From Pararge aegeria (Eukaryota > Arthropoda > Insecta > Lepidoptera > Nymphalidae): a stretch of DNA of 64,000 bases. A program made the position numbers and the translations under genes. The notes under the pieces are model-generated. The model was not told the origin of the DNA and did not search any database. It was given only the letters and a program-made list of their open reading frames with translations. The stretch's first letter is position 1, and each line of letters opens with the position of its first letter. The stretch is taken from positions 15,959,501 to 16,023,500 of the forward strand of contig NC_053196.1 of the NCBI RefSeq assembly GCF_905163445.1, written 5' to 3'. Shown here piece by piece: positions 11,191 through 21,780 of the stretch.

Positions 11191-12190
11191 TAAGCTTTAA
11201 TAACTATTCGTATATTTGCTCTTCTGTTACCATAAAAAGGTATGTAAAAGGTCAACCTTTTTAGGGATTGCGAATAGAAAGCTACTTAGTGTACATAAAG
11301 GTTCAGTTACCAGAAGAAACAGAAGCATAGAATAAATAATAAGGCTAAGCACAGAAGTTCCACTCTTTTCATCTTGCAGTAAGCTGTCGTTTTATATACC
11401 TAAAAACTTACCTTTCAGGTAAAATGCACCTTATCTCCGAGCATTAGCGTATTTTTTTTACTTAACAAACAAATCACGGTTTAGTTTCTTAGTTGATTAA
11501 TATAACTGGATTTTGCTAGTCAAAAAAATACCTACCAATATTTATTTCTAAAATTTTTATTTAGCTGACTACGCGAGTCATTCGTTTATGCCTTCCATAA
11601 TGTTTCCAGTGAAAAGTCAAGTTTATTGAGTTCGTAGTGAGAGTCACTAAAGTTTACGAGCCTCATGTTTCAAATACAAAAGAAAATAATTGTAATTTGC
11701 TTTTAAAGTCACCATAAAAGTAAGCCTGAAACGTAGGTGAGTGTTTTATAGACTCTTTCTAAACAGCTTTACAGCTACAGACTGCAAATCAGTCATCAGT
11801 CGATAAAAAAGCAATCGGTATCCCGACATCGCATTAAAGTACCTAACTTATCGCTTTTTTTCACAGAAAATGATTTTTCTAAATTTGAAATTTTAAAAAA
11901 ACATCACAATATGAACAGCTTAGGTAGGAATAGAGTTACCAACATATCTCAAAGAGTTGTAGACAACCTAAGATATGAAATAACGGAGAGTTTCTTAAAA
12001 AGGCGATGGATGTTTGGCTTCTCAAGACTCTTTAGTGGCAAATTCAGTTTTGGTCAACCCAACACTAGGTAGACAACAGGTTATCAAGCCAAATGGCAGG
12101 GGCGGCTGTAAAAGAGAACTATGCGCAGCAGTGAGCGTCCATCGGTTGAGAGGTTGATGAAGAATAAATAAATAATAATAGATATACTCC
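11191..12190. other. No gene recognised
   Basis: About 1 kb of AT-rich, apparently single-copy sequence. No frame or family was recognised. Confidence 0.5.
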
Positions 12191-12432
12191 TACAAGGTTG
12201 CTTGAAAGCATCCGGCTCCGCTTTCAGCTCTCACAAGATAGAAAAATGAATGTTAAAATGCAAAATGTAAATTGTTGATGTTGGAAAAGAGCAACTGCTG
12301 AGTTTCTTGCCGGCTTCTTCTCGGTAGAATCTGCCTTCCGAACCGGTGGTAGAATCACTACAAACAGACAGACTTGACGTTTCAAAAGTGCTTATATTAG
12401 GCCTACTTGAAATAAATGAATTTTGAATTTTG
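12191..12432 (+). mobile_element. LINE-A 3' UTR fragment
   Basis: The segment from ACAAGGTTGCTTGAAAGCATC to AATAAATGAATTTTGAATTTTG is the LINE-A 3' end without coding sequence. Confidence 0.8.
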
Positions 12433-12925
12433 AATACACACATCGGCATGTAGCCCCAAAGTAAGCGTAGCTTGTGCTATGGGTACTAGGATATAATTAC
12501 AAACTAATATTAAGATTTACATGGTACCCAAAATGATGGCGCTATTGCCCCTTGGAATTGCTGGACTCAGCCGTTGGGCTAAATAAGCACCAGCTCTTGG
12601 GTCACCAGACGTCAAGACCAATTTTTGGGACACGAAGTTGATAAAACTTTTTCGTGCCCGAAGACCATGGGCCTAGAGTGTCAAACGCAAGCGCCGCAAA
12701 AACGTAGTCATTACAAATAACGGAGTATTTACGACGCTTAAGCATATGAGCAGATTCGGCAACTACTGCAGCTGGGTTTAATAGTACATTAACAAATAAA
12801 CATACAGATAAACCCCCAGTCACTGAAAATATTCATGTTCATCACACAAGCATTTCATAAGTAGTGGGAATCGAACGCACAGAGAAAACAGGGTCACTGC
12901 CCACTGCGCTACTCGGCCGAACGGA
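12433..12925 (-). repeat. SINE-1 copy split by an insertion
   Basis: The SINE-1 3' part lies at 12433-12495 and its 5' part, with the reversed tRNA-like head, at about 12797-12925. The middle is replaced by the coding fragment at 12520-12785. Confidence 0.7.
12520..12785 (-). pseudogene. C-terminal fragment of a mobile-element ORF (GDPRAG block), copy 1
   Basis: Minus-strand translation gives AAVVAESAHMLKRRKYSVIC and DYVFAALAFDTLGPW. After a frameshift it gives SGDPRAGAYLAQRLSPAI and GNSAIILGT. The same block, in one frame, is at 58240-58527. From memory it is the end of large ORFs of animal mobile elements, usually annotated only as uncharacterised or reverse-transcriptase-related. The upstream nuclease-like part is absent. 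It lies inside a SINE-1 copy. Confidence 0.65.
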
Positions 12926-13144
12926 ATCTTATTGGAATATAGGCACCTATTATATCTTCCAAATATCATTACATAACTAACAATTAATCGTATCCTATCA
13001 ATTAAACCTGTATCAATCAATTTCAATTAGCAGCTCAGCCCATTGATATACATAACTAAAGATGTACATTGACTGATAATATGACCGTAAAAATATTGAT
13101 ACGTGAAGACCTTGCTATAGTAATGATCTTATGAAGTTAGGTTA

Positions 13145-13262
13145 TGTGGAAGCGGTGATAGTCTAGTGGCTTCGTTTGTTGAGGGACCGAGTTCGGTCCC
13201 CGGACGCACTTTAATCTTTTCGGAGTTATGTGCGTTTTGAGCATTTAAATGTAATTTATATT
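13145..13262 (+). repeat. SINE-2 head fragment
   Basis: AAGCGGTGATAGTCTAGTGG, GAGTTCGGTCCCCGGACGCA and GTTATGTGCGTTTTGAGC form the tRNA-like head and the first body part. Confidence 0.65.
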
Positions 13263-13424
13263 AAATACTAATAAAAAGCCCCACAAGAGGATGTTTTTTT
13301 TTATAAATGTTTAATAGTGCTGTTTTTATGTAAATAAATTAACATAACTAAAAAATTAAATTTTATTTAAAAAATGATTGGTTACTCTTTCCTCTAACTT
13401 GTCTCTTGTTTCAGTGATAAATTG

Positions 13425-13455
13425 CCTGTCGATATCGCTTGTTAGCGATAAGGCC
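13425..13455 (+). repeat. LINE 3'-end hairpin fragment
   Basis: ATCGCT-TGTT-AGCGAT (13434-13449) followed by AAGGCCGGC matches the conserved hairpin of a LINE 3' UTR also seen at 24980-24995, 38706-38730 and, reversed, 51757-51785. Confidence 0.55.
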
Positions 13456-13462
13456 GGCTATT

Positions 13463-13729
13463 GACGACCGATTGGCGCAGTAGGAAGCTACCCTGCTTTC
13501 TAAGTCCAAGGCCGTGAGTTCGATTCCCAGTACTGGAGAATGCTTGTGTAATGAGCATGAATGTTTTTCAGTGTCTAGGTTTTTATATGTATACTCTTAG
13601 TATTTATATTTATATGTATATTATTCATAAACATCATAAGTCATCTTAGTACCCATAACACACGCTACGCTTACTTTGGGACTAGATGGCGATGCGTGTA
13701 TTGTCGTAGTATATTTATTATTATTATTC
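13463..13729 (+). repeat. SINE-1, full length
   Basis: The tRNA-like head (GACCGATTGGCGCAGTAGGA, GAGTTCGATTCCCAG) is followed by the SINE-1 body and a TTATTATTATT tail. The head lacks a foldable complete tRNA, so it is not a tRNA gene. Confidence 0.82.
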
Positions 13730-14011
13730 AAAAATGTATTGGTGTAAGTAAAATAAAGTGTATTAAATAATTAAATAAAATGAGATTGGAAAAAGGTGTA
13801 ATAATAATAAGTCTTTATTACTGAATTACAAATTTTCTGAGAATTTACAAAAAAATTGTTTGTGCACATAAGCCTTATATCATTTATTTCACTTATCACA
13901 TTCTGTTATATAAATCAGGGAGCACACACGCACCCAAGAACACACATTTACACACTTACCTATGCAAACTGCTGTGATTTTCGTTGTGAGCATCGTCTGA
14001 TTATTTTTCAA
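13730..14011. other. No gene recognised
   Basis: AT-rich. A 61-codon minus-strand frame here has no protein-like features. Confidence 0.4.
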
Positions 14012-14372
14012 GGGAAACTGTATATTATTCCATAACAAATCACCGAATGAAATATTTGAGATGTCTCTCAACAAGTTCCAAGGTAATTTAAAACGTAAGC
14101 TAATAGAAAAATCCTATTATAATATTAAGGGCTAGTGACGTAATAAAAAAACTTCGGTGTGAATTTCCCTAACTTCATAGCTAAACAATTATTGGTGATA
14201 CTAAAAAAAATACTTGTTTGTTGTGGGCTCTTCTAAGACCAGGGCGCGTTTGGAACCATCGTAGCTTTAGGATTTTAGTTGAGTCGAACGAAGTTATCAC
14301 CATTACACAAATATGTAAACATATAACTATGTTTCACTAGGCCTACATGAATAAGGAATATTGGAATTTGTA
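14012..14372 (+). mobile_element. LINE-B 3' end (Jockey/CR1-like)
   Basis: Translation reads GNCILFHNKSPNEIFEMSLN then KRKLIEKSYYNIKG. The 3' UTR phrases GACCAGGGCGCGTTTGGAACC and GTAGCTTTAGG follow, then a degenerate TGAATAAGGAATATTGGAATT tail. Confidence 0.78.
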
Positions 14373-14520
14373 TATTTTATATTTGCACATATTACTTAAC
14401 TGTCACGGTTAAGATCTGTCTGTGTAGTATGAAGGTCTACCCATAACCAAATTAATGTGTAACGCTGTTGGATTACCAACAAATAAATAAATAAATAAAC
14501 ATCGTGAGTAAAATTGCATG

Positions 14521-14890
14521 CCTTAAAATTCTGTATTATGCTCTCAAGAGTCTCTCTCCGCACTTAGCCAACGTGGTGGACTTCTTCCTAACTCTTTCTC
14601 ATTCTAAGAGGAGACCCGTGCCGCGTAGTGAGGAATAAAAATGTGACACTCAACATTGTCCACCAATCCGCACTGGACTAGCGTGGTGGACTAAGGCCTT
14701 AACCTCTTCTCATTGTTGGAGGACACCTGTACTCAAAGGTGCCTATGTGGAGTCCTCCATAGGTAACATTTCCGAGAACTGTTAGGCATGCAGGTTTCCT
14801 CACGATGCTTTTCTTCACCGTTGAAGCGAATGATATTCTAATTACTTAAAAAACGCTCATAACTAAGTAAAGTTAGAGTTGCGTCCAACG
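14521..14890. repeat. SINE-2 fragments in opposite orientations
   Basis: About 14550-14635 reads in the plus direction (AACGTGGTGGACTTC, GGAGACCCGTGCCGCGTAGT). About 14655-14890 carries SINE-2 body in mixed order, with GCAGGTTTCCTCACGATG in reverse orientation. It looks like a rearranged pair. Confidence 0.5.
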
Positions 14891-15350
14891 ATTATTAATT
14901 ATAAAATTCTCTGTTGAAATAGTTTTGGAAATAAATTACATATTATATTGCGATTTATTTCCAATGCTAGTTTAAAATCTAAATTTAAAAAAAAACAAGA
15001 ATGTAAAACCAATACAATAATATGTTAACGGTTAACGTTAACCATCATTACCTATGTAATTTCTAGACCATGTATACCTGTATCTATATACATCAGCAGG
15101 AAAACTTTACCTGTCCTAGGAATTCTATGCATTTCATTTAATGAAGAGAGTAACAAAGAATTACTAAATCTGATCTGCGTATCGTGAGTTTTCAAATCTT
15201 TGTTCTACTCCACCGAATACTTTTAGATATGCATCACGGTTAAAATAGGATAAAAGAAATTCCGTCGCTATAATGCTTATTTTTTATATAAAAATGTGAA
15301 TCAAAATATTGAGTGTTTCTTTAAGAATCAATAAGGATTATATTGGCCTA
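14891..15350. other. No gene recognised
   Basis: AT-rich, with a short GTTAACGGTTAACGTTAACC run near 15022. Confidence 0.45.
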
Positions 15351-15382
15351 CTGGCCAACGAGGTTGCTACCTCGTTGGCCAG
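15351..15382. repeat. Perfect fold-back, 14-bp arms, 4-bp loop
   Basis: CTGGCCAACGAGGT (15351-15364), loop TGCT, then its exact reverse complement (15369-15382). The right arm matches the SINE-4 head (ACCTCGTTGG, see 53088-53205), so the left arm appears to be an inverted copy. Confidence 0.85.
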
Positions 15383-15566
15383 ATAGATCAGGCCAGATTC
15401 AAACATGATAATATGTTCTAATCATGGTAAAATCTGCTATACAATATTATTCTATTATATAATTACAACTTTAATTAATTTAAGGGATGAATACACTTCC
15501 ATTGAAAACCAAACAAAAAATTGAAGAACAAAAAATCTATTAAGAATATTTACATTTCTTAAGTAT

Positions 15567-15655
15567 AGTTCAAATTCAAAACTCAAATTTAAAATTTCAT
15601 GTAGGCCTATCAAAGGCACTTATGAAGCGTTCATACATATATGTTTACATAATTG
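15567..15655 (-). repeat. LINE-B tail fragment
   Basis: TTCATGTAGGCCTATCAAAGGCACTTATGAAGCG is the reversed LINE-B 3' end. Confidence 0.65.
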
Positions 15656-16639
15656 GGGGTACATACCACGATAATATTTTTGATTTGTCGATATTTCGAT
15701 CCATGCAAGTGGGTATATTTAAGAAATGTTGATTAACCACGTAAATCTTAGAATATTTAGCTTTAAATTACTTTGAGATTGTCTCTTTGTGTGTTTTTAC
15801 AAAAATATTTAAAAGATAACGCTATGTACGCATTATGCGTAAGTATATTCGTTTGTTTGTCCGTCCTGCACGCCCTAAATAAGCAAACAATTTTCGACTT
15901 GATTTATGACTTAGAGTTAGTTGATAGAACAGAGAGTAACATAGGGTACTTTTCATCCCAGAAAAACGTACGGGGTTTATAAAAAACTGCAAGAAGCGCG
16001 GACGTAAAATGAGGAAATCAGCTACAGAGAAATATAGTGAAAGAAAATAAATCAACTTACCACAATACCTTACCTATTACTTATGCAAATATTATAACTA
16101 TATTTAATCCTACGTTTGTTCTATTTATTTAGTACGTTTTGCTCTTATTATAGGAGACATAAGAGCTGCAGTACTTAGACTCGCAGTACCAAAACCTTTT
16201 ATCTCAAAGCGTCGGAGTATACTTTGATGTTTGTGCATTACTGTAGGAAGACGTGCTGCTTTTTACTTGTCTTTCCTTTTTGAAGTACTCTTAAATTTTC
16301 AAGAAAGGAGAATATCTCTCTAGAAATGGTCAATGGAAATAAAAAAAAAAACGTGTGTGTACGCGTTAGAAGTTATACTTCTTTGGCTTAACAAGATAAA
16401 AATCTTTTAAAAAATTTTATCTTTCGCCTAACCTTTAAAACTAACATTTGAAAAAGGTATTTAATACAATGAAAGTTTTCCAATACCGGACACCCAAGTT
16501 TCACTCAACATTAAAATTTGGGATTTTTGTACTATCGAATCAATTAAATCACATATCACAGCATCGCTCGTCGCAAACGGATAGCGATCTTGATAACATA
16601 AGAAAGCTCGTAATTTAATATCTAAAACTTCCACCCCCA
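15656..16639. other. No gene; weak Helitron-like traces
   Basis: Phrases such as CATAGGGTACTTTTCATCCC (about 15938) recall HEL-B interiors. Two overlapping short frames here (15773-15982 plus, 15822-16055 minus) are judged chance. Confidence 0.35.
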
Positions 16640-16695
16640 AAAATGTAGAACAGTGTGTAATTTTTAATGCGATTTTAGTCGCGGCAAACAGCTAG
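16640..16695 (+). repeat. Helitron 3' end fragment
   Basis: TTTAGTCGCGGCAAACAGCTAG followed by T matches HEL-B 3' ends. The 5' limit is unknown. Confidence 0.45.
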
Positions 16696-16898
16696 TGTAG
16701 TGTAGTAAATAAATAAAATATATAATTGATTGATCAGAATTCCCAATGGTAATCTTGGTTAATTGACCCGTTGTACCGAATTATTAAGATTGATTGATTT
16801 AGGTTAAATGGATTATGAATATGTTACGCTTACATGGATTGGTAATTACTATTTACTAGTGCTACACTAGACTACACAAAATAAGCAATTCATTGTAA

Positions 16899-17310
16899 GG
16901 AAATTGTATACAATTTTACAATAAATTACCGGTAGATATCTTGGGGATGTCACTAAAGAAGTCCAAAGTTTGTATTAAGCGAAAGCTTATAGAAAAGTCA
17001 CATTATAGTATAAAGGATTACGTAAACAATAAAAAAGCTTGGGTGTAAACAATTGCTCTAACCAGGTTGCTTCTTAAATATTTTCTAATGACAATGTGAG
17101 ATGGTGATAACAAAAAGAACACCCGGCTAAGTTTGTTGTGGGCTTCTTCTTAGACCAGGGCGCGATTGGAACCCTCGTAGCTTTAGTTTTAAGTTTACGA
17201 TTGTAGTTATCGCCATCACTAAATCATCAAAATTTTCATTTTGTATATAATAACGCATCAAAAGTGCCATCTATGTGCCTATTTGAATAAAGAAATATTT
17301 GACTTTGACT
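16899..17310 (+). mobile_element. LINE-B 3' end
   Basis: Translation reads GNCIQFYNKLPVDILGMSLK then KRKLIEKSHYSIKDYVNNKK, ending in stop. The LINE-B 3' UTR (GACCAGGGCGCGATTGGAACC) and tail TGAATAAAGAAATATTTGAC follow. Confidence 0.8.
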
Positions 17311-17603
17311 ATATTAAATGTAGGACGCACAGTGTTATTTATTATAAGTATACCCATTTTTTGTTTTCATTACTATAATATACTATATTTGGCGATAAAG
17401 CGGCCAATTTGTACACGTTGTTTTGTTGTACTTTTCTTTATTACGTACTTTTCGTGGTTTGCAATAAAAGTATTTATATTCATTCATACGTAACTATTTG
17501 GGGCCCTATCTGCAAAACGAACCCACGCCCTCTTTTTGCATAATCCAATATTCTTACTACTTGAGTCAACACACGACTGACAACCAAAGTACTAAAACTA
17601 AGT

Positions 17604-17955
17604 CGGATAAAACTAAGGACGGTAGGAAGCATGATAACAGGGCATTGCGAATTAAACAAACAACTTTTCATTTTAGGTATGGTCGCCAGTCCTCTGTGCA
17701 GAGCATGCATTGAGGCGGATGAAAAACCGTCACACGTAATGCTCCGATGTAGAGGAGTAGCAGAGCAATGCGCAGTATACCTTGGTTCCTTAGCATCAGC
17801 CCCTGAAGCACTTGGCGACCTGGGCTAAGCTTCTGGAGTGAGCTCGGCTGGCTGGAGTGACCCAGCGGGGAGCCTTACCAGTGGCTCTACGTACAATGGA
17901 AGGTTCCAGCCGACCAAGTACGGAGACAAGTCCAGGAGTGAAAATAAGAAGAAGA
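17604..17955 (+). pseudogene. C-terminal fragment of an R1/I-type LINE ORF2
   Basis: The frame reads RIKLRTVGSMITGHCELNKQ, LGMVASPLCRACIEADEKPS and HVMLRCRGVAEQCA. The spacing C-x2-C-x9-H-x4-C resembles the zinc-knuckle-like C-terminus of R1/I-type LINE proteins. A one-base shift after GDLG leads to FWSELGWLE and stop, the usual end of this protein type. The GC-richer 3' UTR (AATGGAAGGTTCCAGCC, GACAAGTCCAGGAGTG) is repeated at 42117-42215. Everything upstream of the C-terminus is missing. Confidence 0.7.
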
Positions 17956-18507
17956 CTACAGTGAGGCAGTCCAAATTCATCAAAATCCATATATTGACAT
18001 ATATAATATTGACATCGCATATGCAGTTTCTAACAGCCATTCAAATTTTAATCTCCTATCAGCAGATAAAGCTCTACACAAATGACGTACCTCGGGCTAT
18101 GTAGGGATGTAGGTTATTGATATACCACTGCGAAGATATTAACATCTCGCGTGAAAATAGTCGCGTAAATAGTCTAGAACCCTATTACTAATTCGCTTAA
18201 AAAAAAGTCGCTACAGCGTTGCAAATGCTATTTTTAAATAATAATAAAATTCCTATTGCTCCAGAAACAAATGAAGCGTCTAAAATCTTCTATAAATAGT
18301 TAACGAAAATGTAAACGGTGCAATATGAAGACAAATCCAGTAAGAACGCGTTCCTGGCGTTTATCCGGGATAAATAGTACCTATATTTATGCATCTCCAA
18401 GATGCGAGCTATTTAAGTGCCCGTCCAAAGTGATGTATTACAGTACTTCTGGATAAGTATTGTAAATCGAAAAATTCGTATTTCCGAACGTTTCCTACAT
18501 TTATTTC
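17956..18507. other. No gene recognised
   Basis: AT-rich, apparently single copy. Confidence 0.45.
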
Positions 18508-18763
18508 GACGGCCGATTGGCGCAGTTTGCAGCGACCCTGCTTTCTGAGTCCAAGGCCGTGGGCTCGATTCCCACTACTGGAAAATGTTTGTGTGATGAG
18601 CAGAAATGTTTTTCGGTGTCTGGGTGTTTATATGTATATTAAGTACTTATGTATATTATTCATAAAAATGTTCTTCTATCTTAGTACCCATATAACAAGC
18701 TACGCTTACTTTGGGGCTAGGTGGCGATGTGTATTGTCGTAGTATATTATTTATTTATTTTTA
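18508..18763 (+). repeat. SINE-1, full length
   Basis: Head GACGGCCGATTGGCGCAGTT, B-box-like GGGCTCGATTCCCAC, body and TTTATTTATTT tail. Confidence 0.85.
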
Positions 18764-19119
18764 GATATGACTTTTCTTTCGTTATGATAAAATTGAAAAT
18801 ATGTTTTTATTTAGGACCAAATTCTTCTGATTAATATGTTATTTAGACTACACTGTTAATAAAACTGTAACGGGTCTAATTCTGTACATTGAAGATATGT
18901 AAAATATTATGGAGGGCAATATATAATCCTGAAGCCAAAAGTGTTTTTTTTTCATTTTTGTGCGTCTGTAACTTGGCTGTCCATAACGCTAAAACTACTG
19001 ATTGAATTCAAATGAAACTTATAATTTATTAAATAAACTAACAAACAAACCGACAAGCAAATAAAAAAAAACCGCAATGCTCGTCAGTAAATTAACATTT
19101 TTTACAAAAATTACTAACC

Positions 19120-19172
19120 GCCGTTCGAGAAACACTACAAAAGTGTAGTAGTTTTTGATGCATTAAGTCGTG
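19120..19172 (+). repeat. Short dispersed repeat with internal palindrome
   Basis: CGTTCGAGAAACACTACAAAAGTGTAGTAG matches about 5935-5985. ACACTAC and GTAGTGT-like halves form a small hairpin. Confidence 0.5.
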
Positions 19173-19309
19173 TATTCATGCACACGGTTCCACCATCACG
19201 GTTGCCTTTCGGGCAATCGCCTGCAGATCGGAAACCATTTCATTTACCTTTTTGTCAGACTAAGACAGGACAACATGCGCATGTCTTTCGTATTTGCTCA
19301 CAGTTCCTC

Positions 19310-19366
19310 AATGTCACAGTTGTTTCTGTAAGCATTTTAAATGCTTACAGAAACAACTGTGACATT
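19310..19366. repeat. Near-perfect palindrome, 28-bp arms, 1-bp spacer
   Basis: AATGTCACAGTTGTTTCTGT and onward (19310-19337) is followed after one T by its exact reverse complement (19339-19366). Identity is complete across all 28 pairs, so the event is young or the structure is an artefact. Confidence 0.95.
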
Positions 19367-20236
19367 TTTAGTAGTTCTTTGACCTACTAAAAATATGTTG
19401 TATGGAATATTTGTAACGGATTAAAGTTCTAACACTGAAAGTAAGAAGGCACGTATGCCATTTACCGGTCGATGCATGATAGTCGTAGATAGTGAAAGAT
19501 AAGAAAGTGTTGAAGTCCCAAATTAATAAGGACGTGCGTGCCACGCCGCGTTGAACGTTAGCGAGAAAAGTCCGAAAGCGAATGTCATTTGAAAGTTGAT
19601 AGGTAGGTGGCGCTAGCGAACGTTTGGAATCGTGACATTTATATTCCTTTTCAGTGTTAGATAATAAGATAGAAAATTATAAATTATTATAAATAAACGT
19701 TTGATATAAAGAACATATTTACTTATATAGCTTAAGTTTATTTATTTATTTTCCGTTTTTATCATACCTTTTCTTTGTACAGGTATTCAGTTTTAAACTT
19801 TCTTAGTTGATTAGCTTCTAGAATATTTTTAATTAGGCATGCTGTGGTCATTTCTATCAGGTTTCAATCTCCTGTCTTTCTCTTTTATGTATGTTATTCT
19901 CGTGATAAAATTGAATATCACCAGTTTAATGATCCAATAAAAAAAATGTGCTTACCTACTAGACAGTTCAACCAAAAATGTACATAAAAAAAGATCTATT
20001 ACACTTTAACTGACTATCTTCGATTTTATTGTATCAATGGCTGTTAGTTATTAGCAGTTAAATTCGATACTAACCGAAAATGCAAGGATTAGTGGTCAGT
20101 AAATACGAGATAAGCTCGGTCACTGCGGTTTATGATTATGATATTGCATTCTATGTTCACTAAATAATTAAAATTTGAGTCTGTCTGTTTCGTAATCTCC
20201 TTAGTCTCGTATCTGTATATATGTCTGTAGGTCTAT
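19367..20236. other. No gene recognised
   Basis: Contains a GC-richer block at about 19525-19640 (GTGCGTGCCACGCCGCGTTG, GTGGCGCTAGCGAACG) without a recognised frame. The rest is AT-rich. Confidence 0.45.
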
Positions 20237-20490
20237 TAAAATAAATATATGTTCTACGCCGATACACACACCGCCATGTAGCGCCAAAGTAAGCGTAGCT
20301 TGTTTTATTGATACTAAGACTTTTTATGAATAAAATAGACATAAATACCTACTTATAATATACAGATAAACACCCAGACTCTGAAAAACATTCATGTTAA
20401 TCGAACAAATATTTACCAGTTGTGGCAATCGAACCCATGGCCTTGGACTCAGTATGCAGGGTCGCTGCCTACAGCGTCAATCGGCTGCCA
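20237..20490 (-). repeat. SINE-1 copy
   Basis: Reversed SINE-1 from AAATAAATATATGTTCTACG to the head TACAGCGTCAATCGGCTGCC. Confidence 0.8.
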
Positions 20491-20500
20491 TTAAATACTA

Positions 20501-20678
20501 TCCTACTAATATTATAAATATGGATAAATGTGGATGTTTCTTACTCAATGACGCAAAAACGGCCCAACGGATTTGGATGAAATTTGGCATGCTTGTAGCC
20601 TTTTATCCCGGAAAATAAGAGATTACCGGCGGGAATAAAAAAACCTCAAATGCGAACAAAGTCGCGAGTATCAGCTAG
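20501..20678 (+). mobile_element. Short HEL-B Helitron
   Basis: It starts TCCTACTAATATTATAAAT after A (20500) and ends GTATCAGCTAG before T (20679); 178 bp. It sits 10 bp from the head end of a SINE-1. Confidence 0.8.
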
Positions 20679-20694
20679 TGCTAGAATAAAGATT

Positions 20695-20840
20695 GTTTAT
20701 AATATCAACCAATTGACGTTCACTGCTGGACATACTCGTAGGTCTTTTGAAAGGAGTTTCAAATACCACGGAGTTGTGCCGCTTGGGTCCAGCGGCTTCC
20801 TGCGACTCATTTGATGTCATCCGTCCCCTTTTTCCACTAA
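20695..20840 (-). repeat. RTE-B 3' end fragment
   Basis: ATCAACCAATTGACGTTCACTGCTGGACATA and CAGCGGCTTCCTGCGACTC match the RTE-B 3' end (33400-33500), with small insertions. Confidence 0.65.
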
Positions 20841-21289
20841 AATTTTCCAGTATTTAATAAGTCCCAGGCTATTCGGTACAAACAAACAGACAAACAAATC
20901 ATTCCTCTTTATAATATTTAAACAGTATAGATATGGATGTATGCATAATTCTTCTTTCTTCGCAAATAAAGTGTTATACACAAAAATTTACCTACCCCAT
21001 TTACTTCACAATAGTAAATATAACTACGATTGCAAGTGTACTAATTTTAAAATGAAATGTGCACATCTTACAGTTTTCATAATAATAAAACTTTTAACCA
21101 AAAGGCTAATTGCCGCACGACATTACTTCTTCAATATGGTAAAAGGAAATAGTGATGCGAGCAATGAACACATGTTATCGATAAATTTTGAACGTCACTA
21201 CAATATAGTAGTAGTTTTTAAGACTATGACACAAGCCAGTAAATAAATAGTATTGTAACTTTTGAATAATTGTTCTTGGTCTACGCCAC
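20841..21289. other. No gene recognised
   Basis: Holds a 101-codon frame (20941-21246) rich in Lys, Asn and Cys, with no recognised domain and no evident promoter or RNA-processing signals. It is left uncalled. Confidence 0.35.
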
Positions 21290-21368
21290 TTACCATCTGT
21301 ATCACACAAGTCTACATATCTTGTAATGTAGACTTTTGTGATACAGATGGTAAAAAGACATTACAAGA
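21290..21368. repeat. Fold-back with 28-bp arms plus a second overlapping inverted repeat
   Basis: Arms 21290-21317 and 21326-21353 (TTACCATCTGTATCACAMAAG and onward) differ at one position and enclose an 8-bp loop. In addition TCTTGTAATGT (21319-21329) is inverted as ACATTACAAGA (21358-21368). Overlapping inversions suggest serial template switching. Confidence 0.85.
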
Positions 21369-21499
21369 TGAGTCCAGGTTTTTGTTCTTAAACTTTGTTA
21401 AGTCTCACCCTTTCGGCAGTAAAAGTTGCCTAGAATTACTCATGAAATCCTCTACGTATCTGTGAGTAACTATAGCGCAAAAATCCTCAATATTAAAAG

Positions 21500-21780
21500 C
21501 ACAATAAATCATTATCATCTTCATTATTAACCCATAACTACATTCATTATTAACCCACAACTGTAAACGTGTCTACACTCAGAAGGAAAAGAGCTGAGCT
21601 GACGCAAATCGATGTTCTCCACATGCCTTTAATAACATTGTAAATAGCACACTTGCCGGTTTCCTCACGATGATAAATAACCGTTAATGCAAGTAACATT
21701 TAATTGTTTAAAACGCAAATAACTCCGACTAGACGTGCCTGCCGATCTCGGTTCTCCGGAACAAGACGGGGCGACGCATT
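21500..21780 (-). repeat. SINE-2 copy (degenerate)
   Basis: ATCATCTTCATTATTAACCCA, GCCGGTTTCCTCACGATGAT and AACGCAAATAACTCC mark the reversed SINE-2 body, with a small tandem duplication at its left edge. Confidence 0.55.

Noticed and set aside
13463..13540. tRNA gene candidates at SINE heads (also 18508, 23157, 28791, 32449, 53088 and others)
   Set aside because: They keep A-box and B-box-like motifs but not a complete cloverleaf with matching acceptor stem, and each continues into a SINE body.
20941..21246. 101-codon plus-strand frame
   Set aside because: No domain, signal peptide, splice sites or regulatory context; it is not distinguishable from chance.
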